A model generated the notes under the pieces. That model searched no databases, was not told the origin of the DNA, and saw only the letters and a list, made by a program, of their open reading frames with translations. The position numbers and the translations under genes are program-made. Positions 1 to 9,819 of a stretch of 64,000 nucleotides of DNA are shown in pieces (position 1 is the stretch's first letter; each line of letters starts with the position of its first letter). Source of the stretch: Glaciozyma antarctica PI12 (Eukaryota > Basidiomycota > Microbotryomycetes > Kriegeriales > Camptobasidiaceae); contig KZ627157.1 in NCBI GenBank assembly GCA_002917775.1, forward strand, positions 60,616-124,615, read 5' to 3'.

Positions 1-395
1 TCAGCTGGGGTTGGGAGGGGAGGAGGAAGAGACGAACAGAAGAAGATTCCCTTCCATAGCTTGGCCATCTCACCAGGTGCAAGGCGCGCATCGGGCGACG
101 TCTCCTCGTCCCAGTTGAGCTCTCCGACCTCGAGCACCTCCTCCACTCCTTCAACCTGCTTGGCGCCTGCGAGGAAGCGCGCGAGAGAAGCGACCGCCTT
201 GTCCCTGATAGGCTTCTCACCTGTTATCGCTGGTCAGTTCCTCTGCTGGGAGAGGGAAGGAGGGGGGAACTAACTGGAGGCGAGGAATTTGCCAAGGGGA
301 GGGGTCGAGGAGGAAGGCTTTTGGGAACCCTTCTTCGGGCGAGGAGCCTTGGGGCGGGGGAGAGGTACGCTGTTGGCTGAGGTGGAGGCCGACAT
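1..395 (-). CDS. RRP1: RRP1/Nop52-like rRNA processing protein, 5' part
   Basis: Partial gene running off the left edge. Exon 1 (395-275) starts MSAST and has a basic, Pro-rich leader ending in GKFLAS. After a 54-nt intron (274-221), exon 2 (220-38) continues SEKPIRDKAVASL and ends at EMAKLWKGIFFC. The pattern of a LAS-EKxxRDKAV block followed by a KLWKG(L/I)F(Y/F)C block is the N-terminal signature of Rrp1/Nop52, a nucleolar protein needed for processing toward 27S and 5.8S/25S rRNA in large-subunit assembly. A GTTCGT donor follows at 37, and the GCTGA at the very edge looks like the start of that intron's branch site, so the rest lies outside. The frame is intact across both exons. Family assignment is from short conserved blocks only. 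Confidence 0.72.
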
Positions 396-706
396 CTGTA
401 GCTGAATCTGCTGTGCGGAGGCGAGGAGCGGACAGCAAAAAAGGAAAGGCGAAGCTGCAGCAGGCCAAAGTTTGAGCTCGGACCCACTTCGGCCAGCGAG
501 AAGGGCGCGCAGAGTGAGGCTTGGAGTCATCTTCCTTCTTGAGCTGCTGATAGGCTTGATAGACTTGACTGAACTCGTGTCGCCTTGGGAACGACCCCGT
601 ACTCTCTTAGGAGCACTCTCTCGTAAGGCACTCCTTGTCGCGCTTCCGCCCCGGCTCCCTCTCCGGATCAGTCGTCTGACACGCTCCTTTCCCTCAGCAG
701 GGGAAC
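396..706. other. Divergent intergenic region RRP1 / Zn2Cys6 gene
   Basis: 311 bp between two divergent start codons. It must hold the 5' UTRs and promoters of both genes. I see no TATA box or recognisable operator. Confidence 0.5.
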
Positions 707-3700
707 ATGGCCACTACCCTACGCGCTTCATGCAGCTTCTGTCGACGGAGAAAGCTGCGCTGTTCGGGCGAACGGAGTGGCTGTCGCGCGTGTGTCGGAC
801 GGTAAGAGGTTCCCCCACTCTGCTGGCGGATTAGGCTCACCCAGGCGTTTACCGCAGTTCTGAGCCGTGTATCTACGAGGCTTCAGCACCTATAGGGCGA
901 CCAAAGCGTTCGGCAGCAACAGGAGGAGAGGGAGGAGAGGTCAAGGCGACCTCAAGTGCTAGTGGGGGTGCGAGCGGGAGTGGAGAGTCGGGCAGGCCAG
1001 GACGAGCGAAGGGAGTGGGAAAAGTGGCGAGGGACTCTGAAGCTGCTGGAGAAACAGGTGAGTGCACTGGGTGGCAGGAGGGGCGGCTAGCTGACTTGTT
1101 GTGTGTGCGTCGAAGGATGTGGGGCAGATGAGCTCGCGACGGGGATGCTCAAGCTCCGCCTATCGAGTAGCGTACGCTCAGCCTTCTCCGAGTTCTCAAA
1201 CGACTCCGTTGGGACGATCGCGCAGTCGTTCTTCGGGTCGGTCCTTTCGCCTCCCTCCTCGCCGACGTGAACTCACCTTTGTACCCCGACAGCCTCGTCT
1301 CCTCCTCTTCCACCAATCCTCTCTCCTCTCCTTCTCACCCACCATATCGATCTCCTCAAGGCACACGGTTTCTCTACGAGCTCGCTTTTCAGGCGCAGAG
1401 CAAGTCCAAGGTCAAGGATCCCAAGACGTCAAAGCTCGCTCTCGCGGCGCAATCGGACGAGCTCTGGGAACGCTTTCCAAGCGAAATCATGAGTCTCGCT
1501 ACCGCAGGAATTCCCAGCAGCTGGGACACTACCCGAGAGGAGCCACTCGTGCGTCTCGGTCTCTTCCTCTCTCCCGAGTTCAGAGCTAACGACGGCTCTT
1601 CCAGTTCGTGCGACTGCTGCAGGAGGACGAATCGCGGCCTTTTGAACACGTCGCCTCCAAGGAAGCTCCGACGCTCACGAACCCCTTGCTGGCTCTTCCA
1701 CCGTGCGTTCCTCACCTCTCCTCACCAGCGCCAGTGCTGACCTCCTCCGCAGACACGAGATCCAACAACTCCTCTCGACCTTCTTCACTCGAAATCCCCT
1801 CTCCTTTATCCTCAACGACGCTCTCCTCCTCGCAGCTATCGCTAACAACTCACACGACCCCGCCCTCCTCGCCATAATCATCGGCATTGCTCTCTCCCTC
1901 CCCCCTCTACCCACTTCGCCCCTCCTCCCCCAATCCCCACTCGCCATCCCCGCCTTTCTCCCCCCTTCCGCCTTCTCCAACCTCCCCCTCCACTCACCCG
2001 ACCCAGAACCCTTCCTCGCCTACGGCGAACAAGCTCTCTCCGCACGCTCCGCCGAATTCTCAGCAACGTCGATCGAGACGATTCAGGCGCTCCTACTCCT
2101 CGGTGCGCATAGGGGGAGTCATCATCGAATACGGCAGAGCTGGGCTTTGATGTCGTGTGGATCGGCGCTGACGAGGGAAGGAATGAAGAGGATGGAGGAG
2201 AGGAGCGCGAAGAAGAGGAGGGAGCGTGGGGAGATGGGAGCTATTGAGGATGAGATGCTCGTTGCGATTTGCTGGATGTTTGGTAAGTGCGTCTCACCCG
2301 AACTACGATACTGGGATTGACGAGGCGTCGTTGTCGCAGCCATCTTTGGTTCATGGTCGTTCCTCTCTCTCGGATTACCCCACTCGACTCTCGCAGGCAC
2401 GTTGTCCTTTCTTGGCACCGCACGTAGCTAACACTCCTGCGCAGACGTTACGGACGCCCTCCCACTTCCACCCTTCCACCCCTCCGACTCCCTTTCCTAC
2501 CTTTACCGCTCTCGCACGACCCCCAACCTCCCCTGCTCCTCAGCCCTCGAGCACGGAATCAAAGGATTCAACGAGACGTGCCGCATCCTCTCCCTCGTCG
2601 TCAGCCTCTCAGTCAAGACCGCCCCGTCCGCCACCGATATCATCGCGCGTTCACCGGCGCCGTCACTACCCCTCTTCATCTCGGACGGTCGACTCGCTCA
2701 TTCCAGCGTCTTCAATCTACACGTCTCGCACTGGCTCGTCGGATTGGCAGAACAGCACGCGTCGCCTGTCCCGCAGAACGGGGCGCAGTACAGCATGTTC
2801 CTGTCGAGCGTGCACGCGATCATGGCCGTCCATCGACTGGCGCCGTTCGACGAACCGTCGAATAGCGTCGAGCTGGAGGCGCCGGCGCTGAAATTGGCGT
2901 TGAGGGCGATGGAGTTGGTCGTTGGGGCGTCGATGGAGAGGGTTCGTACGGCGGTCGTCGAGGGAGGTGGGAGGGTACCGCCTGAGGACGCCAAGAATGG
3001 TCTGCTACGGCTCGTTGGAGATGGTGCGTTCCTTCTTTCTTATGCGCGCGATGAACGGAGTTGACAAGGATCGCAGCGTTGCCGCATTGCCTTCGCCTGA
3101 TGGACCACCTCGCCGAAACGGCTCCTACCTCGGTGGACGTCTACGCCCTCGTCTACTCGCAACAAGAGCGGATCTCAACACTCCTCGAAGACCTCATCTT
3201 CCTCACCAACGCGGGTCTAGCAGTCGCCGACCGAACCGTCGCTGGGAAACCTGTCGACGCGAAACGCCCTCGCTCACCCTCCGACGACGACGACACGTCC
3301 TCCCCTCCTCTCATCCGCATCCCTCTTCCTCCGTCCTTCATTCCAGCAGCGCAGTACCACCCCTTCCCGCCTAATCCGCCACATGCGCGCGAACGAGCGA
3401 CCTCGAACGCCTCACTCTCCATCCCTTCTCCAGCCTCTTTCAACTCCTCTCTACCCTCTCTCACTTCCTCTGCCTCCTCTTTCGACTCTACCCTCACACC
3501 CTCTTTCGACTCTCCCTTCTTCGACACCTCCTTCGACTCATATCGCAGCTCGGGCAGCTCGCTACCCGCGTTCCCCCTCCCGCCAACGAACGAGTGGTCC
3601 ACGCATTCGAATGATGCCTTGTACGAGCTGGGATCGTACGACGAGGAGTTTGTGGTGCCGAATTGGGAGGAAGGACTGGGAGAGAAGGGGTTGTGGGATT

Positions 3701-3729
3701 CGGCGTTCGAATTTTATGAGGCGACCTAA
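707..3729 (+). CDS. Zn(II)2Cys6 fungal transcription factor
   Basis: DNA-binding regulator, presumably nuclear. A complete binuclear zinc cluster lies at the extreme N-terminus: C9-x2-C12-x6-C19-x6-C26-x2-C29-x6-C36, with the basic run RRRK between the second and third Cys. The first intron interrupts the cluster just before its last Cys. The middle (for example HEIQQLLSTFFTRNP, LLAAIANNSHDPALLA, ETIQALLLLGAHR) looks like a fungal-specific transcription factor domain with its helical LLLG-xxR core. The C-terminus is Ser-rich and ends in an acidic stretch (DEEFVVPNWEEG), a plausible activation region. About eight introns are needed; one, at 2397-2444, appears to be GC-AG. The start at 707 is the first ATG and puts the cluster at residue 9. 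Target genes cannot be told. The neighbouring SER3 gene is on the same strand, but nothing shows regulation of it. Confidence 0.85.
2397..2444 (+). other. Candidate GC-AG intron in the Zn2Cys6 gene
   Basis: The frame requires an intron here. The donor reads CAG|GCACGT rather than GT, followed by GCTAAC and a GCGCAG acceptor (48 nt). Splicing gives LAD-VTDAL in frame. Confidence 0.6.
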
Positions 3730-4213
3730 GGAGGGTTTCTTGGGTACTTTGATTGCAGTGTTGTATTCTACTCGTTGATTCCCTGGCGTTCGGATTCGCA
3801 GAGGGGGCGGGGGGGGGAGACCGAGATTGCGGGGGAGTCCGAGATCTCAGCTCCTGCTGGCAGTGCCTGCTTCGCTTTCAGGAAGGCTTCACGGTGGGTT
3901 CAGATCTAGCTCTGATTCTCTGCCAGACAGCCTGAGCGAGAAAAGATAGCATCTATTCTCCGGCGAACTCGATCGGAAGACCTCGAAGAAAGGAGATGGG
4001 GACACCACCGCCAGGATCGCAACCAGGCACAACGCAGGATCGTGTGGTCGTTGTTTGCACGTCCAGATCTGCTCGTACAAGCCTCGAAGATTGACTTGAA
4101 AAGCGGGGACACGCGAAGGAGCGAGCGAGCTCGGTTGAAAAAAGACAAGACGTGCTTTCGGCTGTGTTTGACTCCTCACCAAGCTCCTCCCACCAAGCTC
4201 CCTACTCGCAAAC
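3730..4213. other. Intergenic region upstream of SER3
   Basis: About 480 bp between the stop of the Zn2Cys6 gene and the split start of SER3. The right part is transcribed as the SER3 5' leader. No other gene or clear motif seen. Confidence 0.45.
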
Positions 4214-5853
4214 AGTGAGCTCCACTTGAAGAACTGCAGATCTGAGCTCAGCTAACGAGCGCCATTCGTAGTGGGACCTCAGGCTCGCCGCGCGTCTGTC
4301 ACCGTCTCCCCCATCTCCATCGCCAGCGTCCTCTCCAGCTCTCCTCCCGCCAACAACGCCACCTCCCCTCTCTCCTTCGGCTCTGCAGGCTTTGGCAGCC
4401 GTTCCATCGGCTCCTCCACCGCCTTCCCTGCGCAGGGCAAGGCCCTAACACCGTTCCCTCTCGACTCGACTCCCGAGATCAAGATCCTCCTCCTCGAGAA
4501 CGTCAACACGGCGGCGGTCGGCATGCTCAAGGCGCAGGGTTACCGCGTTGAGGAGATCAAGACGGCGCTTGGAGAGGAGGAGCTTATCGCGAAGCTCAAG
4601 GCGGGACAGTTCCAGGCGGTCGGTATTAGGAGCAAGACCAAGATTACCGCTCGCGTCATTAGCGAGGTCCCTTCCGTGAGTTCTTCGCGTCTCCTGAGGG
4701 GGAAAGAGGGACAGCAAGCTGATGGAACGCTCCTGCTCAGCTCCTCGTTATCGGTTGCTTCTGCATCGGTACCAACCAGGTCGACCTCCTCGCTGCCGCA
4801 CGTGCGGGTATCGCCGTCTTCAACTCCCCCTTCTCCAACTCTCGCTCCGTCGCCGAGCTCGTTATCTGCGAGGTCGTCGCCCTCTCGCGTCAAATCTGCG
4901 ACCGAACCATCGAGATGCGACAAGGGATTTGGAACAAGGTCTCCAAGGGATGCTGGGAGATTAGGGGCAAGACGCTCGGCGTGAGTCTTTGTTTTCGTTG
5001 CGGTGGAGCTGGGAACGAGGGTTGAGAGCTGCTAGCTGACGCGCCTTGGCTCCCGCAGATCGTAGGATACGGCCACATTGGATCTCAGCTCTCCGTCCTC
5101 GCCGAGGCGATGGGAATGACCGTCGTCTACTTTGACGTGATGCCCATCATGCCCCTTGGATCCGCCAAGCAGGTCGAAACCCTCGACGAACTCCTCGGCG
5201 TCGCCGACTTCCTCACCCTCCACGTCCCCGAACTCCCCGAAACGACCAACCTCATCTCCACCGACCAACTCGCCAAGATGAAGGACGGCTCCTACCTCCT
5301 CAACAACGCGCGCGGCAAGGTCGTCGACATCCCCGCACTCGTCGAGGCGCTCCAGTCGGGCCACCTCGCCGGCGCCGCCATCGACGTCTACCCCTCCGAG
5401 CCCGCCGCGAATGGCCCCCACTTTGGCGACAGCCTCAACGTCTGGTCCTCCGCCCTCCGCGCGTGCCCCAACCTCATCCTCACTCCCCATATCGGAGGAT
5501 CGACCGAGGAGGCTCAGCGCATGATCGGCGCAGAGGTCGGCGCGGCTCTCATTCGGTACATCAACTACGGCTCGACCGTCGGCGCTGTCAACTTCCCCGA
5601 AGTGACGCTTCGCCCGATCCTGCACGAGGGGACCGTTCGGCTCTGCCATGTCCATCTCAACCAGCCGGGAGTCCTCAAGATTGTCAACTCGATCCTCGGA
5701 GAGCACAACGTCGAGAAGCAGTTCTCCGACTCCAAGGGCGACATCGCCTATCTCCTCGCCGATATTGGAGACGTCGATGAGAAGGAGATCAAGGAGATCT
5801 ACGAGGCGATCGCAGCGACGAGGTCGAATGTGGCGACTCGGGTGTTGTTCTAG
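4214..5853 (+). CDS. SER3: D-3-phosphoglycerate dehydrogenase
   Basis: Catalyses the NAD-dependent first step of serine synthesis from 3-phosphoglycerate, in the cytosol. Seen in order: a Ser/Ala-rich leader; substrate-domain start (KILLLENVNTAAVGML); IRSKTKI; the Rossmann motif GYGHIGSQL; catalytic Arg in NNARGKVVD, Glu region in AIDVYPSEP and catalytic His in LTPHIGGSTEEAQ; then a C-terminal ACT domain (PGVLKIVNSILGEHNVEKQ) as in fungal Ser3/Ser33, usually linked to serine feedback. Introns lie at 4215-4271, near 4677-4740 and near 4981-5059. The first splits the start codon: A at 4214 joins TG at 4272-4273, giving MGPQARRAS in frame. The frame is otherwise intact to TAG at 5851-5853. S. 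cerevisiae paralogues are Ser3 and Ser33; which symbol fits best cannot be told. Confidence 0.93.
4215..4271 (+). other. 57-nt intron splitting the SER3 start codon
   Basis: The donor ACA|GTGAGC and acceptor CGTAG|TGGGA flank a GCTAAC branch motif. Joining the exons produces AACATGGGA. No in-frame ATG is seen in the genomic sequence of exon 2 before conserved coding, so the start exists only in spliced RNA. Confidence 0.75.
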
Positions 5854-6398
5854 AGGAGGAGGAGTGGGATGGATATAATGGCATCCATGTGTTTTGAAGT
5901 ACTCGAGGAGTGTCGTCTCTTCGTCGTGTGTCTGCTCTCCACAGCCTCGCTCGTCGATTCCGGGTTCTTGCGCCGACGCCAAGTGCTTGCGAAACCGGCT
6001 TCAGCTCCGTCGAGAGAGTGGCTGGCGCTTCGACGATGAGCTCAGTTCCAGAAAGACGAGGAGCTCAGGGAGGAGAGGAGAGGAGCGGAGAGGAGGAGAG
6101 GAGAGGAGAGGAGAGGAGAGGAGAGGAGAGGAGAGGAGAGGAGAGGAGAGAAATCTAGCGATATCCTGTCGAGACTTGCGAAGGTGGCGAAGCGAAGGGC
6201 GTGAGCGCGTGAGCGTTCGCAGCCCTCGGTTCGTCGATCAGCGAGAGGCGCACCTTGACGCGGAATGCGCAGGCAAGAACGGCGGCAAGGCCACACGGTC
6301 GCGGACAAAGCAGAAGGTGGGCGAGCAGGTGCCGAATGCACAACTCGACCTGAACTCCCAACGGCACGACACGAAAGTCACAAAAGCCCTTCTATTCC
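5854..6398. other. Convergent 3' intergenic region SER3 / BIO2
   Basis: 545 bp between two stop codons. It contains the purine microsatellite listed separately. No gene seen. Confidence 0.5.
6070..6150. repeat. GGAGA purine microsatellite
   Basis: A tandem run of the 5-mer GGAGA. It is perfect for about 11 units at 6096-6150 and imperfect to the left from about 6070. All purine on the + strand. Confidence 0.95.
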
Positions 6399-7990
6399 TC
6401 AGGCCGTCTCCTGAACGGCAGCGGCCCTGCGCGCCTCAGTCTCCTCCATCGCCTCCTTGGTCTCCTTGGCGCGCACCGTCGTGCTCTCGAACGAGCCCAT
6501 ACCCTTGAGGCCCCAACGACCGAGCATCGCCTTGTCGTCGTCCCAGCCCGAAGTGGGAGTCGTGAGCATGCGCTCGCCCTGCGTATGAAAAAGTTCAGTA
6601 CGGCGTGGGAGCAGGAGGGAGGAGGGACGAACGGTGAAGATGGCGTTGGCACCGGCCATGAAGCACATGGCTTGCTCGGGCTCAGTGTAGCTGATGCGAC
6701 CGGCGGCAAAGCGGATGATGGAGCTGGATAAGCACGATGTTAGCGGGGAGCCTAAGGCGTTGCCGAGAAGGGACGCACGTAGGGAGGACGATACGCGCCG
6801 TCGCGATGCACCTCAAGAGCTCCTGCACGCCTACGCGCTCGTTGCCCTCGAGAGGAGTTCCAGGAATGGGCACGAGGGCGTTGACGGGGAACGACTCGGG
6901 CGCCTCGGGGAGCCTGCGAGATTCGTCAGTCCTGCGAACAAAGGGAGACGGGAACAAACACACTGGCTCATCTCCCAAATCAAACCGACGCGATCTCCAT
7001 CGTCCTCGCCGAGGCCGATGATACCACCACTGCAGACGCTGATGCCTGCGTCACGAACAGCGGAGAGCGTGTCGAGACGGTCGTCGTAGTTGCGAGTGGT
7101 GATGACCTGGAAGAGGAGGGAAGGGAGGTATCAGCTGAGATTCGCTGCAGCGAGATGAGAGGGACAGAGAGGAGCTAAGCGCACCTTAGGGTAGAACTCT
7201 CGCGAGGTGTCGAGGTTGTGGTTGTACGCTGTTAGGCCAGCGGCCTTGAGCTGAATCGCCTGCTCGGGAGAAAGCATACCGAGGGTCGTGCACACCTCCA
7301 TGTCGAGGGCACTGCGTTGGGAGCTCAGCTGGGCGTTTCCAGCTTCAGGAACTGGACGAGAACGTACCGAACACCCTTGACCATCTCCAGGATACGCTCA
7401 AAGCCACGCTTGCGGCCGCTCAGGTCCCTCCAAGCTGCTCCCATGCAGAACCTCGTCGAGCCGTTTGCCTTGGCCTTCCTCGCCTCACTGTAGCATAACC
7501 AGCATGTCAGCTTCGCTCCCTCCACTCCACTTGGCTCAAAAAAGGAACGTACACGAGAACGGGCTCGACCTCACTGAGCTTCTCCGCCTTCAATCCGACC
7601 TTGTCCGCGTACCGCGCACTCTGAGCACAGTACGAGCAGTCCTCTCCACATCCTCCCGTCTTGATGTTCAGCAGCGTGCAGAGCTGGATCTGGTCCGGCG
7701 GGTGGTTGAGCCTGTGTACAGACGCCTGTCCCAACCAATCGATCAGCCTGGATTGCGGGGGGTGTTTCCTCCTTGTGAGTAGGGAAAGGACGTACAGCGC
7801 GGAAGATCAAGTCCATCAAAGGGCTGTCGTACACCTCCTGCACCTCCTCGCGCGCCCAGTGCTTCCCCGAAGGAGGCTCGACGGCGGTAGCGTTTCCGCG
7901 TCGAAGAGATGGGGCGAGATAGCGGGGTGCTGAGGAAGGAGAACGCAGAACGCGCGTCGCCTGGCCAAGGTACCTCAAGCTGGAGGACAT
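6399..7990 (-). CDS. BIO2: Biotin synthase, radical SAM
   Basis: Inserts sulfur into dethiobiotin to make biotin; in fungi a mitochondrial Fe-S enzyme. Seen: an Arg/Ser-rich N-terminus ([18 protein letters not shown]) fitting a mitochondrial presequence; [18 protein letters not shown]; the radical-SAM cluster motif C-x3-C-x2-C in [65 protein letters not shown]; and [10 protein letters not shown] followed by GERMLTTP, which holds the C-terminal biotin synthase signature. At least seven introns; intron 1 runs from GTACGT just after IFRA to GGGACAG before SVHR. The start at 7990 is the first ATG. The last exon ends at TGA 6399-6401 after a charged tail. No frame break found. Confidence 0.95.
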
Positions 7991-8149
7991 GCTGAAAGTT
8001 TGAGTAGGTTGGGGGAGGGATGAGGGAACGGGCTGGAGCCGTCGGGTCCAGCCAAGTCGCGGGGAGGTCGAATCTCGAGCCGCCTTCTCACCGAGGGATG
8101 GCTCTCCCTTTGACCAGACTCCGAAGCAGCTCGAACCAGTCGATTTACT

Positions 8150-9509
8150 CCTACGAAACTCGCTCAGCGAGAGCTGGATCCAACGCGCCGCCCAAACGGA
8201 CCCCAACAGCAACGCCGCGCCCGCCCCACCGCGACAAGCCTTCTCTTCCCCGCTGATCATATCGACGCCAAACACTCCGAATCCGCTTGCGCTAATGGTT
8301 GTAGCTGCTCCACTCGGTTTGCCATCCGAGCCGGTTGGGATCACGAGGACGATGGAGGAGCTGGAGCTGATGAGGGTTGGAATGGAGGTGGTGAGGATTT
8401 GGGGGAAGGCGCCGCTGGTGACGAGGGTTACGGAGGGTGCGAAGGAGGGGCTAACGATTTCGAAGCTGTGTGTAGAGGGGTGGTAGCAGCGTGGATCCAT
8501 TTTAAAGATGGAAGCACTTGCGTGACCGTTGCGAAGCCGCTCGTCCTCGCGGTTGTCGGCGCAGGATCCACCCCTGCTCCAAACGGTGCAGCGTGTTTCA
8601 ACGTACTGCTCGAGGAGATAGAATCGACGACGGAAGCCACCGCTTCGGGAGTTGACGCCTGCCCTACACCGCTCGTCTCCGCCGCGTTCCCCCTCGCGGT
8701 CGCCACCCTGCTCGTCGCCACCTCGTTCGCACTGCTCGACGTTTGCGCTTCCACCGCCAATCTAGCGCCCGTGCTGAGGGAGAACGCCGCCTTGCCTCCT
8801 CCGAGAAGCGGCGCAACTGGGCTACGTGAATCCGCCTGGGGTCGGGAGCGAGGCGTCGTTGCGCTGGCACCGCACGAGTCGAGGCAGCGACGAGGTTCGA
8901 AGATCGAGAGATGCTGATGGGGAGAAGGGAGACGGAGAAGAAGCGGACGGAGTTGATGAGGGAGATGAGGGAGAGTTCGTAGAACGTGAGCTGCGAAGGA
9001 GGTGGTCAGCTGGTGGAGAGGAGCGAGAGGAGGGACGAACGTCGTAGGACCCTCCCAGAAGGCAGCCTGGAAGTGCAGCATTGAAGTGCTTGAGCGTGCT
9101 GCCGCTCTCCTGCTCCAGCAATCTCTTCCCCTCCGACAAGGGCAAGTTCATCAAGTCCGACACGAGGAAGATCTCGACTCGGAGGAGCGTTGTGGCTAAT
9201 CCTGCGTTTGGTTGAGGGAGAAGCCCGCTCCCAGCAGCGTCCATCGAGATTTCTCCCGCTGAAAGAGGCGTCAGCGCACGGGAGAGAGAGAGGAGTCGCC
9301 GGCGAACGCCTTCGCCAGGACCTGCGCTCAAAGTCCTCGAGAGAGCAGCGCACCTTGGAGAGTAGTCCGAGGTTGAGGAGTGTTCATGGCGAGTAGCCCG
9401 CTCCAAGCAGCTGTCCGTTGACGTTCTTGAACTGAGCTCGAGCGACCGGCGCTCGAGAAACCGCGAAGAGAAGGAGGAGGGCGGGCTGCCACCGCCAGAT
9501 CCACCTCAT
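8150..9509 (-). CDS. Secreted Ser/Thr-rich protein with C-terminal membrane segment
   Basis: Starts at 9509 with a clear signal peptide (MRWIWRWQPALLLLFAV, cleavage likely after ARA, then QFKNVNG). A conserved-looking ectodomain follows: NTPQPRTTLQ, LLRVEIFLVSDLMNLPL, SGSTLKHFNAALPGC and GSYDLTFYELSLISLI, the last being the LTFYE block seen in fungal secreted proteins. Then comes a Ser/Thr/Ala-rich stretch (roughly 8500-8800) and a final hydrophobic GAGAALLLGSVW segment, suggesting GPI anchoring or a transmembrane anchor at the cell surface. The signal-peptide frame hits TGA at 9384-9386, overlapping an ATG at 9385-9387 that opens the frame of the rest, so a +1 break separates them. Introns lie near 9350-9258 and 9043-8992. 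The C-terminal exon structure and end are uncertain. Function unknown. Confidence 0.55.
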
Positions 9510-9819
9510 GGTGTAGGTGCTGGGCGTTCTGAACGAGGAACTGGAGACGGGAGACTAGCGAAGAGAGAGAAGCATCGAAAAACGAAGCGCGACAGGAGCA
9601 GCAGGGGAGAGGTCCGTGGATCGGGTCGTCGACCTTCCTCCTCAGCATTCGGCGATGTAAACCACGACTGGCCACTGGTGAGCGAGATCCACATAGAGAG
9701 GAGAAGCCTCCGAGTCTCCACCTCGCTTGCTCGTTGCTCGCTCATTCCTCTCGAGGCTCTTTCTTTCTCTCCTCTCCGTCTCGCTCCCAAATAATCGCCC
9801 GATAGTTGATTGCCCCACT

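Noticed and set aside
5032-5982. Open frame of about 316 codons on the - strand
   Set aside because: Antisense shadow of the large SER3 exon; repetitive Asp/Val/Gly/Glu composition.
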